Of a DNA stretch of 64,000 nucleotides, positions 48,555-57,981 are shown piece after piece. The position numbers and the translations under genes are program-made. The notes beneath the pieces were generated by a model. That model had not been told where the DNA came from and searched no databases. It saw only the letters and a program-made list of their open reading frames with translations. Positions within the stretch are counted from its first letter, which is position 1. Every line of letters begins with the position of its first letter. Source of the DNA: Streptomyces sp. F63 (GTDB lineage Bacteria; Actinomycetota; Actinomycetes; Streptomycetales; Streptomycetaceae); assembly GCF_018070345.1 (NCBI RefSeq), contig NZ_JAGPXX010000014.1, forward strand, positions 1 to 64,000, given 5' to 3'.

Positions 48555-50450
48555 TCATGGGGGGCGCGGCGTCGTCGGCGCGGGGGCCGGGGACGCAGAG
48601 GCGGCCTTGGCGGCGGAGCCGGGGCGGCAGGGGTCTCCGGGGTCCCCGGGGACGGTGGGGCCTTCGAGGGTCCCGGCCGGGGTGCCTCCGGCGAGTTCGC
48701 TGAGCATCGCCCGGCGCAGCCGGAGGGTGCGGACCAGGCGCTGGAAGGCCTCCGACCAGTAGCTCCCGGCACCCGGAGAGGAGCCCTCCGGTTCGTCGGT
48801 GGCGGCCGTCAGCAGCTCCAGCCGGTCCGCCTCCTCCGGATCCAGGCACCGCTCGGCCAAGCCCATCACACCGCTGAAACTCCAGGGATAACTGCCCGCC
48901 TCCCGCGCGATGTCGAGGGCGTCGACCACGGCCCGGCCGAGCGGGGCGGCCCAGGGCACCGCGCAGACCCCCAGCAGCTGGAAGGCCTCCGACAGGCCGT
49001 GGGCCGCGATGAACCCGGCCACCCAGCGGGCGCGTTCCCCCGCGGGCAGTGTGAACAGCAGCCGGGTCCGCTCACCGGGCGAGGCCGTGCCGGGATCCTC
49101 CGCCGGGACCGCCGCGGGGGAGCCGAGCAGCGCCCGCGACCACTCCGCGTTCCGCTGCCGCACCGCCGCCCGGCACCAGGCCGCGTACAGTTCGGGCCGC
49201 CAGCCGTCGGCCACCGGCAGCGCCGTGATCTCCGCGGCCGAACGCCCGCCGAAGCGCTCCGTCCAGTGGCCCAGCGGTGCGGCCTCCACCAACTGCCCCA
49301 GCCACCAGGCGCGTTCGCCGCGCCCGTGCGGCGGCTTCGGTATGACACCGTCGCGCTGCATCGCGGCGTCACAGGTCCGCGGGGCCACGACCGTGATGAG
49401 CGGGACGGGCGCGGCCGGATCCAGCAGCACACAGGACGCGGCGCGCGCGGCCATCCGGGCGGCGAACGCCGAACCGGGCAGGGCGGACAGCAACTCGGCG
49501 GCCGTCGCCCGCACAGTGCGGCTGCGGTCCGCCAATGCCCTCTCCAGGAAGGGCTCGTCGGCCCCGGACAGGCCGGTCCGCAGGGAATCGAGGAACATCA
49601 GCCGGTCCTCGGCGCGCTCGGTCCGCCAGGTGGTGTCGAGCAGGGCGAGCGCCGCGGCCGGTTCACGGCGGCGCAGGGTCTCCAGCAGCGCGACGCGTTC
49701 CGCGAACAGCCCCTCCTCCCAGAGGCGGCGGACCGCCGCGCTCCGCCCGCCCGCCGCGGCCTCCGGTCCGGCCGGACCGGCCGGGCCCTGGGGCCGGGCC
49801 GGGGCGTCCGGATAGGACGCCTCCGGCACGGCCGCGGGCACCGAGCCGCGCAGGGCGAACCTCCAGTCCGGGTTGGCGCGGGCCAGCCACAGGGCGCGGG
49901 GACCGGCCAGGGTGAGAGCCGCCGACCGCAGATCGGTCCGGGCCCGTGCCGCGTCCAGCAGCTCGGGCAGCAGGGCGGCGGGCGCCCGGTAGCCGTGCCG
50001 GTTCGCGGCGGACAGCCACTGCGGCAGCAGTTCCGTGAGATCCGGGGCGGTGCCCCGGCGCCCCCCGCTGCTCCCCGGCCCGAGGCGGTCGGCGAGCAGC
50101 AGGGCCAGCCGCCGCCGGGCGGCCGCCGGCAGCGGTGGCCGGGGATCCGCCGGGGCGGGCGCCGGCCGGGGCCGGGCCGCGGCGGGCCGCAGCCCGGCCC
50201 GCCGCCGGAGCGTGGCGACCGCCGCCGCGTCCAGCAGCGCGGCCGCCGGCTCGGCGCCCGGTGCCGCACCGGGCGGGGTGCGCCGCTCCGTGCCCAGCAG
50301 GGCGGCCGCCACGAGATCGTCCCAGTGGACGGTCGCGTGGTTGTCGTTCGACGTCGTGCGGTATGCGGCCGGGTGGGAGCCGGCGGCCCCGGTGACGTGG
50401 TCGCCGGAGACGCTGTGGGTGGTCGTCATGTGATCGTCGGCCGTCGTCAT
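48555..50450 (-). CDS. DUF5691-type protein of the MoxR/SWIM cluster
   Basis: About 631 residues. After WDDLVAAALLGTERR, a conserved opening of DUF5691, the protein is built of Ala/Leu/Arg-rich helices resembling HEAT repeats (RLWEEGLFAERVALLETLRR, EDRLMFLDSLRTGLSGADEP). No signal peptide or membrane helix is present. ATG was chosen with GGGGG upstream; a second ATG lies 7 codons on. The gene follows the SWIM gene on the same strand, with a hexamer repeat tract between them. It is the fifth element of a conserved cluster with MoxR ATPase, DUF5682 and VWA genes. Molecular role unknown. Confidence 0.78.
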   Translation of the reverse strand: MTTADDHMTTTHSVSGDHVTGAAGSHPAAYRTTSNDNHATVHWDDLVAAALLGTERRTPPGAAPGAEPAAALLDAAAVATLRRRAGLRPAAARPRPAPAPADPRPPLPAAARRRLALLLADRLGPGSSGGRRGTAPDLTELLPQWLSAANRHGYRAPAALLPELLDAARARTDLRSAALTLAGPRALWLARANPDWRFALRGSVPAAVPEASYPDAPARPQGPAGPAGPEAAAGGRSAAVRRLWEEGLFAERVALLETLRRREPAAALALLDTTWRTERAEDRLMFLDSLRTGLSGADEPFLERALADRSRTVRATAAELLSALPGSAFAARMAARAASCVLLDPAAPVPLITVVAPRTCDAAMQRDGVIPKPPHGRGERAWWLGQLVEAAPLGHWTERFGGRSAAEITALPVADGWRPELYAAWCRAAVRQRNAEWSRALLGSPAAVPAEDPGTASPGERTRLLFTLPAGERARWVAGFIAAHGLSEAFQLLGVCAVPWAAPLGRAVVDALDIAREAGSYPWSFSGVMGLAERCLDPEEADRLELLTAATDEPEGSSPGAGSYWSEAFQRLVRTLRLRRAMLSELAGGTPAGTLEGPTVPGDPGDPCRPGSAAKAASASPAPAPTTPRPP

Positions 50451-50559
50451 CAATCCCCCTGTATGCGGATCATCCGGACCTCTGTGGGCCGTCCTGTTCC
50501 GCTGTTCCCGTTGTGCTGGCCGTTGGTGAATGGCTGTGAGGCCGGGGCTTCTCGTGGTC

Positions 50560-50607
50560 GGAATCGGAATCGGACTCGGAATCGGAATGGGAATCGGAAT
50601 GGGAATC
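50560..50607. repeat. Eight tandem hexamers GGAATC and variants
   Basis: Units GGAATC, GGAATC, GGACTC, GGAATC, GGAATG, GGAATC, GGAATG, GGAATC head to tail, between the SWIM gene and the DUF5691 gene, about 110 nt before the DUF5691 start. On the coding side this reads GATTCC. Confidence 0.88.
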
Positions 50608-50729
50608 GGGGCCGGGCCCGGTCTGCGGGCGGGCTGCCCGGGGCCGCCGCGCACGGTCCTCCGGCCGTTTCGCCTTCTCACCGGTGATGAGGGAAGACGC
50701 TCCGGAACCACCCCTGGTTCAGGGGCGGT

Positions 50730-52163
50730 TCACAGCGCTGTCGCCTCGCCCGTCTCCGGCGACCAGACGGTGTACGGCAGGAAGCCGCGGTGGCCGCATT
50801 CGCCGAAGACGGTGACCGGGTCGCCGCCGGAGACCGCGAGCAGCCGCCACAGGCCCGGCCGTTCCGCGGCACGCGGGTCCACGGGGAGGGCGGCACCGCC
50901 GGCCGCGTCGGCCAACTGCCAGCCCCCGCCGGGGCCGTGGACTCCCCGGCCGCCCGCCCCGTCGCGGACGGGGCCGTCGCCCGGCACGGGGACCACCCCG
51001 GCCAGGACCGCCGGCCAGGCCTCCAGCCACGGGTCCTCGCACAGGGCGCGGCCGTAGGCGGCGAGGGCCGCGCCGGTGTCCGACCCCGGCGGGCGGCCGC
51101 CCGGCCGGGGCGGGGCGAACCGTGTGCCGAGCGCGGCCCGCAGCGGCGGTGACCCGGGATACGGGGCGAGCTCCGCGTCCAGCGAGCAGCCGGCCGGCAG
51201 ATCGACCTCCGGGGCGCGCCCCGGGGATGCGAAGCCCAGCAACAGCGCCGTCCGGCCCGTCCGCGCCCCGCGCAGCCAGGTGCGCCGGGTGGTCAGGGAG
51301 CCGTCCGTGCCGTCCCGTTGGGCCAGGACCAGCCAGTCGTCGCGGACGGCCGCGCCCTCGGCGGCCAGCACCTCGGCGGCCCGCACCGGAACCCCGGCCC
51401 GGGCCCGCACCGTCGCGGCCGGCGGACCGGGCAGCGCGGAGACACCGAGCAGGGCCCGGTTCAGCAGATGGAGCAGCGCGCACTCCTCCAGCAGCCGCCC
51501 CGGCCGGCCCGAGCCCGCGGCGGCCGCCACTTCCCGCACCCTCGCCGCCAGGCCCGGAGCCTGGGCGTCGACCATACGGGCCGCGGTCTCCTCCCATGCC
51601 CCGTAGCCCGCGCGGTCGGCCCCGGCCAGCCCGCCACGGAGCAGATCCAGCAGCCTGCGCTCCAGTTCCGAGGCGCCGGCGGCCATCCGCTCCGCCCGCT
51701 GCCCGGCCCGCCGCCGGGCCGCCTCGGCGTCCTTCGGGCCCCCAGCCGCCGGACCCGGGCCGGCGCGCCGGTGCTCCGCCCGCCGCTCGCCCTCCGCCAG
51801 CCGGCGCCGGGCCCAGTCCGGCGGCTTCCCGGCCGGCACGGACCCCGCACCGGCCGGTCCCCCGCCGTCGGACGCCCACAGCAGCAGCAGTCCGAGTGCG
51901 TGCTTGCAGGGAACCTTGCGGCTCGGGCAGGTGCAGTGGAAGCCCGGCGCCGCCCCCGGCCGCTCGGCGCCGCGCAGCGCCACGACCGTGCGGTACGGGG
52001 CACCACCGCTGCCCTCGCACAGCCCCCACACCGCCTGCTCTCCCGCGCCCGTCCCCGACCACGGGGCGGGCGTGCCGAGCCGGCCGCCCGCCTTCCGCGA
52101 CGGGGCGTCAGGTGCCAGTGCCAGCACCTGCTCAACCGTCCAGCGCACCCCCTGCTGAGTCAT
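50730..52163 (-). CDS. SWIM zinc-finger protein
   Basis: About 477 residues. The SWIM motif CxCxnCxH is explicit in HCTCPSRKVPCKHALGLLLL near residue 75. The rest of the protein is Ala/Arg/Gly-rich and helical, with a YPG- and beta-containing C-terminal half and an end, VFGECGHRGFLPYTVWSPE, conserved in this family. SWIM domains bind DNA or proteins. ATG was chosen; the longer frame upstream is antisense to the lipoprotein gene. It is divergent from the MmpS-like lipoprotein, 157 nt apart. In enterobacteria a SWIM protein (YehQ) is encoded with the MoxR/VWA set, as here. Confidence 0.85.
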   Translation of the reverse strand: MTQQGVRWTVEQVLALAPDAPSRKAGGRLGTPAPWSGTGAGEQAVWGLCEGSGGAPYRTVVALRGAERPGAAPGFHCTCPSRKVPCKHALGLLLLWASDGGGPAGAGSVPAGKPPDWARRRLAEGERRAEHRRAGPGPAAGGPKDAEAARRRAGQRAERMAAGASELERRLLDLLRGGLAGADRAGYGAWEETAARMVDAQAPGLAARVREVAAAAGSGRPGRLLEECALLHLLNRALLGVSALPGPPAATVRARAGVPVRAAEVLAAEGAAVRDDWLVLAQRDGTDGSLTTRRTWLRGARTGRTALLLGFASPGRAPEVDLPAGCSLDAELAPYPGSPPLRAALGTRFAPPRPGGRPPGSDTGAALAAYGRALCEDPWLEAWPAVLAGVVPVPGDGPVRDGAGGRGVHGPGGGWQLADAAGGAALPVDPRAAERPGLWRLLAVSGGDPVTVFGECGHRGFLPYTVWSPETGEATAL

Positions 52164-52320
52164 GTCCCCGACCGTACGGGCGGGGACTGACAATGCCCTG
52201 CGGAGGCGGCCGGGACCGGGCCCGCCACCGGCTCCGCTCCCGCCCGGAGGCCGTTTGCCGCCGGAGCGGAACTGCGGTTTGATCTGCCTTCCCCCGCCAC
52301 GGAACCGGAAGGCTTTCGAC

Positions 52321-52767
52321 GTGAAGCGCGCAGCCCGCACCGTCCTTCCCGCGCTCGCCGCGGCCCTGTCCGCGCTCACCGCGTCCGGCTGTTCCGGCGA
52401 GGCGCCGGCCACGGCCGGGGACCGGGCGGCGGACAGGCTCACCGACGGCGTGGACCGGGCTCTGGAGGAGAAGTTCGAGGTCACCTACGAGGTGTCCGGC
52501 GAAGGCCTGGAGGCGATCGAGTTCAACGCGGGCCGGGGGACGGCCACCAGGCCCGAACTGGAGGCCGTGGAGAAGCCCGGGACCCCGTGGCGGAAGACCG
52601 TCGTGCTCGAGGGCGTCGCCACGCCGACGGTTCTGGCCGTCCCCGGTCCCGAGGGGTCCGAAGTGACCTGCACGATCACCCATAAGGGGGAAGTCATCGA
52701 GGAGCAGACGAGCGAGGGTGCCGCGGCCCCGGCCTCCTGCGTCGCCCTCTCGCCCGTCGCCGGGTAG
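52321..52767 (+). CDS. MmpS-like lipoprotein
   Basis: 148 residues. A lipoprotein signal (VLPALAAALSALTASGC) ends in ASGC with the cysteine to be lipidated near residue 24. The mature part has the MmpS/transport-accessory beta fold: FEVTYEVSGEGLEAIEFNAG, KTVVLEGVATPTVLAV, EVTCTITHKGEVIEEQTSEG and ASCVAL, with two cysteines likely bridged. GTG is the start; GGAAGG lies 9 nt upstream. MmpS proteins support RND lipid exporters in mycobacteria; no RND gene is nearby. It stands between SWIM and MoxR genes and may belong to that cluster. Confidence 0.8.
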   Translation: MKRAARTVLPALAAALSALTASGCSGEAPATAGDRAADRLTDGVDRALEEKFEVTYEVSGEGLEAIEFNAGRGTATRPELEAVEKPGTPWRKTVVLEGVATPTVLAVPGPEGSEVTCTITHKGEVIEEQTSEGAAAPASCVALSPVAG

Positions 52768-52883
52768 CGGAGCGGGGGGCCGCGCCCCGGGCCGGTGTCA
52801 GTGCCCTCGTGCAGGGTGGGGACGACGCAAACGGCCCGCGGTCTCCGGCGGCGGGCCGTCCGTTTCCGCGCGGAGGGGGAGCC

Positions 52884-54011
52884 ATGACCACGGACGCCAC
52901 CACGACCACGGACGCCACCACGGCCGGCCCGGGGGAAGCACTGAGGCCGCACGCCGAGGACGCCTTCGCCGCGGAGCTGCGGGCCCTCGCGGCCGCCGAC
53001 GACCGGCCCCGGCCGGAGCGCTGGCGGCTGTCGCCCCGGGCCGTCGCCACCTATCTGCTGGGCGGCACGCTGCCGGACGGCACCGTCGTCACGCCCAAGT
53101 ACGTCGGCCCGCGCCGGATCGTCGAGGTCGCCGTCACCACGCTCGCCACCGACCGGGCGCTGCTGCTGCTCGGCGTGCCCGGCACCGCCAAGACCTGGGT
53201 CTCCGAGCATCTGGCCGCAGCCGTCAGCGGCGACTCCACCCTGCTGGTCCAGGGCACGGCCGGGACCCCGGAGGAGGCCATCCGCTACGGCTGGAACTAC
53301 GCCCGGCTGCTCGCTCACGGGCCGAGCCGGGAGGCGCTGGTGCCCAGCCCCGTGATGCGCGCGATGGCCGAGGGGACGACCGCGCGGGTCGAGGAACTGA
53401 CCCGTATCCCCGCCGACGTCCAGGACACGCTCATCACGGTGCTGTCCGAGAAGACCCTGCCCATTCCCGAGCTGGGTCAGGAGGTTCAGGCCGTCCGCGG
53501 CTTCAACCTCATCGCGACCGCCAACGACCGCGACCGCGGCGTCAACGAGCTGTCCAGCGCCCTGCGCCGCCGTTTCAACACGGTGGTGCTGCCGCTGCCG
53601 GCCACCGCCGAGGCGGAGGTCGAGATCGTCTCCCGCCGTGTCGACCAGATCGGCGGCTCGCTCGATCTGCCGCCGGCCGGCGGCGGTCTCGCCGAGATAC
53701 GGCGTGTGGTCACGGTCTTCCGCGAACTGCGCGACGGGGTCACGGCGGACGGCCGCACCAAGCTCAAGTCGCCCTCGGGCACCCTGTCCACGGCCGAGGC
53801 CATCTCCGTCGTCACCGGAGGGCTGGCCCTGGCCGCCCATTTCGGGGACGGGGTGCTGCGCCCGTCCGACGTGGCGGCCGGCCTGCTGGGGGCGGTGGTG
53901 CGCGACCCGTCCGCCGACCGGGTGGTCTGGCAGGAGTATCTGGAAGCGGTGGTCCGGGAGCGCGAGGGCTGGAAGGACTTCTACCGCGCCTGCCGGGAGG
54001 TGGCCGCCTGA
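52884..54011 (+). CDS. MoxR-type AAA ATPase (YehL-like)
   Basis: About 375 residues. Walker A is unusual, GVPGTAKTW, as in MoxR relatives; Walker B lies around TARVEELTRIPADVQD, and sensor 1 is FNLIATANDRDRG, followed by the arginine finger region LSSALRRRFNTVVLPLP. A helical lid with a small insert completes the protein. MoxR ATPases remodel partner VWA proteins. ATG is preceded by GGAGGGGGAG. It starts a run of three genes with DUF5682 (63 nt gap) and VWA (overlap), the same trio seen as yehL-yehM-yehP in E. coli. Confidence 0.9.
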   Translation: MTTDATTTTDATTAGPGEALRPHAEDAFAAELRALAAADDRPRPERWRLSPRAVATYLLGGTLPDGTVVTPKYVGPRRIVEVAVTTLATDRALLLLGVPGTAKTWVSEHLAAAVSGDSTLLVQGTAGTPEEAIRYGWNYARLLAHGPSREALVPSPVMRAMAEGTTARVEELTRIPADVQDTLITVLSEKTLPIPELGQEVQAVRGFNLIATANDRDRGVNELSSALRRRFNTVVLPLPATAEAEVEIVSRRVDQIGGSLDLPPAGGGLAEIRRVVTVFRELRDGVTADGRTKLKSPSGTLSTAEAISVVTGGLALAAHFGDGVLRPSDVAAGLLGAVVRDPSADRVVWQEYLEAVVREREGWKDFYRACREVAA

Positions 54012-54074
54012 TGGCCGCGCGGCGGCCGCGCGGAGCGGGCGGACTCCGCTGCAGCGTCCGGGGGGTGGGGCGCG

Positions 54075-56570
54075 ATGGCACGGCCGGATGAGCCGCTGCT
54101 GCTGGGCGTGCGGCACCACGGGCCCGGCTCGGCGCGGGCGGTCCGCGCGGTACTGGACGCGTACGCGCCGCCCGCCGTGCTGATCGAGGGCCCGCCCGAG
54201 GCGGACGGGCTCGCCCCGCTCGTGTGCGAGGAGGGCATGCGGCCGCCCGTCGCCCTGCTCGCCCATGTGGCGGGGGAGCCGGCGCGCTCCGCCTTCTGGC
54301 CGCTGGCGGAGTTCTCCCCGGAGTGGGTGGCGCTCCGCTGGGCGGTGGAGCGCGGGGTCCCGGTCCGGTTCGTCGACCTCCCGGCGGCCCACGTGCTGGC
54401 CTGGGAGGAGGCCGGCGGCGATGCCCCGGCGGACGAGGCGCGGACCGACCCGCTCGCCCTCCTCGCCGGGGCCGCCGGGTACGACGACCCGGAGCGCTGG
54501 TGGGAGGACGTCGTTGAGCACCGGTCCGCCGCCCCCCGGGCGGGGGCGGGGCCCGCGACAGACCGGTCCGGCGCGGGAGCGGACGATCCCGGCCCGGCCG
54601 GAGCCGCCCCGGGCGGGCCCGCCCCGGCGCCGGGCGATCCGGGGGCCGCGGCGGCGGGGCGCGGTACGGCGTCCGCCGCGGCGCCGGGCGGTGCGGAGGC
54701 CGCGCTGGCACCGTTCACCGTGCTCGCGGAGGCGATGGGCGTGCTGCGGGAGGCCCAGGGATCCGGCGGGCACCCCCGCGACCTGGTGCGCGAGGCCCAT
54801 ATGCGGCTCCGGCTGCGGGAGGCCCGGCGGGAGTTCGGGGGCCGGGTGGCCGTGGTGTGCGGAGCCTGGCACGTCCCCGCGCTCGCCGCGCGGACGGCCG
54901 TGGCCGCGGACCGGCGGCTGCTCCGCGGACTGCCCCGGGTCAGAGCGGAGATCACCTGGGTGCCCTGGACCCATCGGCGGCTCTCCCGGCACAGCGGCTA
55001 CGGTGCCGGGATCTCCTCCCCGGGCTGGTACGGGCATCTCTTCCGGTCCCCCGACCGCCCCGTGGAGCGGTGGATGACCAAGGTGGCCCGGCTGCTGCGG
55101 GATGAGGACCACCCCGTGTCGTCCGCCGACGTCATCGAGGCGGTGCGGCTCGCCCGCGGCCTCGCGGCGCTCCGCGGCCGGCCGCTCGCGGGGCTCGCCG
55201 AGGCGACCGACGCCGTCCGCGCGGTGATGTGCGAGGGCTCCGATGTGCCGCTGGAGCTCGTCGCGCGGCGCCTCGTGGTGGGGGACGCGCTGGGAGCAGT
55301 GCCCCGGGCCGCCCCGGCCGTGCCCCTGCAGCGCGATCTCGGCGCGGAGCAGCGCCGGCTGCGGCTCAAGCCGGAGGCGGCGGACCGCGAACTCGGCCTC
55401 GATCTGCGCGGGGAGACCGACGCCGGGCGGAGCAGGCTGCTGCATCGGCTGCGGCTCCTCGGCATCGACTGGGGCGAGCCGGTGCGCGGACGCGGCGGCC
55501 TGGGGACCTTCCGGGAGACCTGGCGGCTGCGCTGGGAGCCGGAGTTGTCCGTCCGGGTCTCCGAGGCGGGGGTGTGGGGCACCACCGTCCTCTCCGCGGC
55601 CACGGCCCGTGCGGAGTCGGCGGCGGTGTCGGCCGCCGCGCTGCCGGAGGTCACGGCCCTGGCCGAGCGGTGCCTGCTGGCCGGGTTGTCCGGCGCGCTG
55701 CCGGCCGTCATGCGGGCGCTCGCCGACCGCGCCGCTCTGGACACGGACGTCGGCCGTCTCGCGGAGGCCCTGCCGGCCCTGGCGCGGTCCGTGCGCTACG
55801 GGGATGTGCGCGCCACGGACGCCTCGGCGCTGACGGAAGTCGCGGCCGGCCTGGCCGACCGGGTGTTCGTCGGCCTGCCCCCGGCCTGTTCGGGGCTCGA
55901 CGCGGACGGTGCCGCGGTGATGCGCGGTCATGTGGACGCGGTGCACGCGGCGGTGAGCCTGCTCGCGGGCGCCCCGGCGGGGAGCGGTGGGCCCGGGCGG
56001 CCTCCCGGCGCCGCGGCTCCCGCCCCCGGCGCGGGCCTACGGGACCGGTGGGCGGGTGTGCTGCGGAGTCTCGCCGGGCGGGAGACCGCGGCGCCCGGCG
56101 TCCGCGGCCGGGCGGTGCGGCTGCTGCTGGACGACGGGCGGCTGGCGGAGGGGGAGGCGGCCCGGCTGATGGGCCTCGCCCTGTCGCCCGGCACTCCGCC
56201 CGCGGCCGGTGCCGCCTGGATCGAGGGGTTCGTCGGCGGGGAGTCCGGTGGTCTGCTGCTGGTGCACGACGCGCGGCTGCTCGCCCTCGTCGACGGCTGG
56301 CTGACCGGGGTGCCGGACGCCGCGTTCACGCAGGTCCTGCCGCTGCTGCGGCGCACGTTCGCGGCCTATGAGCCCGGGGTGCGGCGCACCCTGGGGGAAC
56401 TGGTCCGCCGCGGCCCGGCCGCCGGGCGCGGCGGCGCGGAGGGGCCGGCGGCCCCGGGGGCGCCCGGTTTCGGGCCCGGTCTGGACGAGGAGCGGGCCGC
56501 GGCGGTCCTCCCGGTCCTGCGGCTGCTGCTCGGTCGCGATCACAACGACCCGATGGAGGTGGCCCGTTGA
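54075..56570 (+). CDS. DUF5682 protein (YehM-like)
   Basis: 831 residues. Family features: LLLGVRHHGPGSARAVRAVL at the N-terminus, VLIEGPPEAD, then FVDLPAAH and, after a low-complexity insert, VVCGAWHVPAL and EITWVPWTHRRLS. The HHGPGSA, GPPEAD and GAWHVPAL motifs with conserved His, Glu and Asp look like a possible active site reminiscent of TraB/PrgY and erythromycin-esterase folds, but no activity is established. The C-terminal half is helical. Start ATG follows a GGGGGGTGGGG region. The stop overlaps the TTG of the VWA gene (TTGA). Probably a partner of the MoxR-VWA pair. Confidence 0.85.
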   Translation: MARPDEPLLLGVRHHGPGSARAVRAVLDAYAPPAVLIEGPPEADGLAPLVCEEGMRPPVALLAHVAGEPARSAFWPLAEFSPEWVALRWAVERGVPVRFVDLPAAHVLAWEEAGGDAPADEARTDPLALLAGAAGYDDPERWWEDVVEHRSAAPRAGAGPATDRSGAGADDPGPAGAAPGGPAPAPGDPGAAAAGRGTASAAAPGGAEAALAPFTVLAEAMGVLREAQGSGGHPRDLVREAHMRLRLREARREFGGRVAVVCGAWHVPALAARTAVAADRRLLRGLPRVRAEITWVPWTHRRLSRHSGYGAGISSPGWYGHLFRSPDRPVERWMTKVARLLRDEDHPVSSADVIEAVRLARGLAALRGRPLAGLAEATDAVRAVMCEGSDVPLELVARRLVVGDALGAVPRAAPAVPLQRDLGAEQRRLRLKPEAADRELGLDLRGETDAGRSRLLHRLRLLGIDWGEPVRGRGGLGTFRETWRLRWEPELSVRVSEAGVWGTTVLSAATARAESAAVSAAALPEVTALAERCLLAGLSGALPAVMRALADRAALDTDVGRLAEALPALARSVRYGDVRATDASALTEVAAGLADRVFVGLPPACSGLDADGAAVMRGHVDAVHAAVSLLAGAPAGSGGPGRPPGAAAPAPGAGLRDRWAGVLRSLAGRETAAPGVRGRAVRLLLDDGRLAEGEAARLMGLALSPGTPPAAGAAWIEGFVGGESGGLLLVHDARLLALVDGWLTGVPDAAFTQVLPLLRRTFAAYEPGVRRTLGELVRRGPAAGRGGAEGPAAPGAPGFGPGLDEERAAAVLPVLRLLLGRDHNDPMEVAR

Positions 56571-57781
56571 GCGGGGTGGACGAGGGAACCGCGGGGGCGG
56601 CGGCGGCCGTTCCGGTGGGCGGCGAGGAGCGGCTGCGGCGGTGGCGGCTGGCCCTCGGCGGGGACGGAGCCGACGGCACGGGCCACGAACCGGCCGGCCG
56701 GGACGCCGCGATGGACCGCGCCCTGTCCGCCCTCTACGGTGGCGGGGGCGCCGGCCCGGACAACGGCGTGGAAGGCGGCGGCCGGGAGGGCGGGCTCGGC
56801 GGCTCCGCACCGCGGGCGGCGCGCTGGCTCGGGGACATCCGCACCTACTTCCCCAGCTCCGTCGTGCAGGTGATGCAGCGGGACGCGATCGACCGGCTCG
56901 GGCTGTCCGCGCTGCTGCTGGAGCCGGAGATGCTGGAGGCCGTCGAGGCGGACGTCCATCTCGTGGGCACGCTGCTGTCGCTGCACCGGGCCATGCCGGA
57001 GACGACGCGGACCACCGCGCGGGCCGTCGTCCGCACGGTGGCCGGCCGGCTGGAGCGGCGGCTGGCCGCGCGGACCCGGTCCGCGGTCACCGGCGCGCTC
57101 GACCGGTCCGCCCGCACCAGCCGCCCGCGCCACCGCGACATCGACTGGGACCGCACCGTCCGGGCCAATCTGCGGAACTACCTGCCCGAGTACCGCACCG
57201 TCGTACCGGAGCGGCTGGTCGGCCACGGGCGCGCGGCGCACGGGGTGACGAAGGACATCGTGCTGTGCGTGGACCAGTCCGGGTCGATGGCGTCCTCCGT
57301 GGTCCACGCCGCCGTCTTCGGCGCCGTACTGGCCTCGCTGCGCTCGGTCTCCACCCGGCTCGTCGTCTTCGACACCTCGGTCGTGGATCTCACCGAGCAG
57401 CTGGACGATCCGGTGGACGTGCTGTTCGGCACCCGGCTCGGCGGCGGCACGGACATCAACCGGGCGCTGGCGTACTGCCAGTCCCGCATCACCCGGCCCG
57501 CGGAGACCGTCGTCGTGCTCATCAGCGACCTCTACGAGGGCGGGATACGCGGCGAGATGCTGGGGCGGGTGGCCGCGATGAAGAAGTCCGGGGTGCAGTT
57601 CGTGGCGCTGCTGGCGCTGTCCGACGAGGGCGCCCCGGCCTACGACCGCGAGCACGCCGCCGCGCTGGCCGCCCTCGGGGCACCGGCGTTCGCCTGCACC
57701 CCGGACCTCTTCCCGGAGGTGATGGCCGCGGCCCTCGAGAAGCGTCCGCTGCCCGTCCCGGAGGAGCCGGCCGGGCGGTGA
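56567..57781 (+). CDS. VWA-domain protein (YehP-like)
   Basis: 404 residues. The N-terminal half is helical with conserved SSVVQVMQRDAIDRLGL and RDIDWDRTVRANLRNYLPEY; the C-terminal half is a von Willebrand A domain with a complete MIDAS: DQSGSM, the Thr in GGGTDINRAL and the Asp in VLISDLYEGG. Partner of the MoxR ATPase. TTG start overlaps the DUF5682 stop (TTGA), with GGAGGTGG upstream, so translation is coupled. VWA-MoxR pairs in other bacteria act as metal-loading or complex-assembly chaperones; the client here is unknown. Confidence 0.92.
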   Translation: MSGVDEGTAGAAAAVPVGGEERLRRWRLALGGDGADGTGHEPAGRDAAMDRALSALYGGGGAGPDNGVEGGGREGGLGGSAPRAARWLGDIRTYFPSSVVQVMQRDAIDRLGLSALLLEPEMLEAVEADVHLVGTLLSLHRAMPETTRTTARAVVRTVAGRLERRLAARTRSAVTGALDRSARTSRPRHRDIDWDRTVRANLRNYLPEYRTVVPERLVGHGRAAHGVTKDIVLCVDQSGSMASSVVHAAVFGAVLASLRSVSTRLVVFDTSVVDLTEQLDDPVDVLFGTRLGGGTDINRALAYCQSRITRPAETVVVLISDLYEGGIRGEMLGRVAAMKKSGVQFVALLALSDEGAPAYDREHAAALAALGAPAFACTPDLFPEVMAAALEKRPLPVPEEPAGR

Positions 57782-57800
57782 CCGGCGGGTGTGGCGACCG

Positions 57801-57836
57801 CCCGGGCGGGGCCCTGTCAGGTGGGCTCCGCCCGGG
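57801..57836. terminator. Hairpin after the VWA gene
   Basis: CCCGGGCGGGGCCC pairs with GGGCTCCGCCCGGG (14 pairs, one G-U) around an 8-nt loop. It lies between the VWA gene and the converging amidase gene. Confidence 0.75.
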
Positions 57837-57981
57837 CGGCAGTTCATGATTCCATCAACAACCCGCTGCCGAGCGAACGTTGGCCGGATCGCCGCGTACG
57901 GTGGCGGGATGCCGTTCCTTTCCGGCCTCCGGCCTCCGGCCGGGGGTCCGGTTGGGCGGTCCCTTCGGCGCCGGGCTCGCG

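Noticed and set aside
52485..55946. 1153-codon open frame on the minus strand
   Set aside because: Antisense to the lipoprotein, MoxR and DUF5682 genes; an artefact of G+C-rich third positions.
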